Assembly: GCF_017833255.1 (NCBI RefSeq)
Contig: NZ_JAFIBU010000001.1
Coordinates: forward strand, 2,759,001-2,823,000
From: Paenibacillus sp. PvR098
GTDB lineage: Bacteria; Bacillota; Bacilli; Paenibacillales; NBRC-103111
Reading direction: 5' to 3'
Length of the DNA: 64,000 nt
Shown here piece after piece: positions 63,932-64,000 of this stretch. Each line of letters opens with the position of its first letter. Positions within the stretch are counted from its first letter, which is position 1. The notes under the pieces are model-generated. The model saw only the letters and a program-made list of their open reading frames with translations. It was not told the origin of the DNA and did no database searches. Both the position numbers and the translations under genes were made by a program.

Positions 63932-64000
63932 TTACTCAGGAAGATAGATATTGTTTTTTGAAAACAAGTTCAACGCATCGTTCCATGTCATCTTGATATC
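63932..64000 (-). CDS. C-terminal end of an unidentified gene
   Basis: The complement frame entering from the right edge reads DIKMTWNDALNLFSKNNIYL and stops at 63932, followed by a strong terminator. Twenty-two residues are too few to assign a family. Confidence 0.5.
   Translation of the reverse strand, partial: DIKMTWNDALNLFSKNNIYLPE

Noticed and set aside
63628-64000. A c-di-AMP riboswitch before the KtrA-like gene
   Set aside because: None of the conserved blocks seen at 1195-1330 occur here; only a terminator hairpin is present.
1-64000. CRISPR arrays, tRNA or rRNA genes, prophage modules
   Set aside because: No regularly spaced repeats, no tRNA/rRNA-like sequence and no phage structural genes were recognised.

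Overview
The window reads as one chromosome segment of a spore-forming Firmicute, most likely Paenibacillaceae. Pointers are strong AGGAGG ribosome binding sites with GTG/TTG starts, a Bacillus-type Fnr with a C-terminal iron-sulfur motif, a ydaO-type c-di-AMP riboswitch, an SLH-anchored subtilase and a CBO0543-family protein. I see no rRNA, tRNA, CRISPR array or prophage. Decayed genes are frequent, especially after 40 kb.

Layout. 0-4.7 kb: a nitroreductase end, small unknown genes, a c-di-AMP riboswitch without an obvious target, and a Fur-box-controlled sucrase/ferredoxin-like gene. 4.7-9 kb: c-di-GMP genes (MHYT-PAS-GGDEF, PAS-HD-GYP), a PAS remnant and a DUF554 protein. 9-15.4 kb: an oxygen/nitrate-response island with Fnr, NreA/NreC-like proteins, a PAS histidine kinase, DoxX, hemerythrin, MobA and a globin sensor. 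Two perfect Fnr boxes stand at the same spacing before the doxX gene and before the hemerythrin operon. 15.4-28 kb: a sigma-54 catabolic island. It holds a PAS-AAA activator and one operon (TRAP transporter, DMT protein, rpoN itself, aldehyde dehydrogenase, amidohydrolase). A divergent operon carries an acyl-CoA-dehydrogenase-fold flavoprotein, a PPOX protein and a VOC protein. Both promoters carry nearly identical -24/-12 elements and a TGGTG...CACCA pair about 137-139 bp upstream.

28-34 kb: a gamma-glutamyltransferase-like gene and a partly decayed sugar locus (SMP-30, aldo/keto reductase, broken esterase, broken ROK regulator). 34-40 kb: cysJ-cysI sulfite reductase and an MFS exporter. 40-45 kb: an alcohol dehydrogenase remnant, a second GGDEF plus HD-GYP pair, an EAL remnant and a DinB protein. 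45-54 kb: the SLH subtilase, small genes and a secreted five-repeat SH3-like protein. 54-64 kb: a PAS-GGDEF-EAL-PAS-PAS protein, an IS3 remnant, a GIY-YIG protein, queC and P-type ATPase remnants, SelO, a broken GGDEF gene and a KtrA-like protein lacking its C-terminal domain.

Two systems look coherent. In the first, Fnr appears to activate an oxygen-responsive set that includes molybdenum cofactor synthesis, a globin sensor and a c-di-GMP phosphodiesterase. In the second, RpoN is encoded inside an operon it probably transcribes itself, giving a likely positive loop for uptake and oxidation of an unknown acid.
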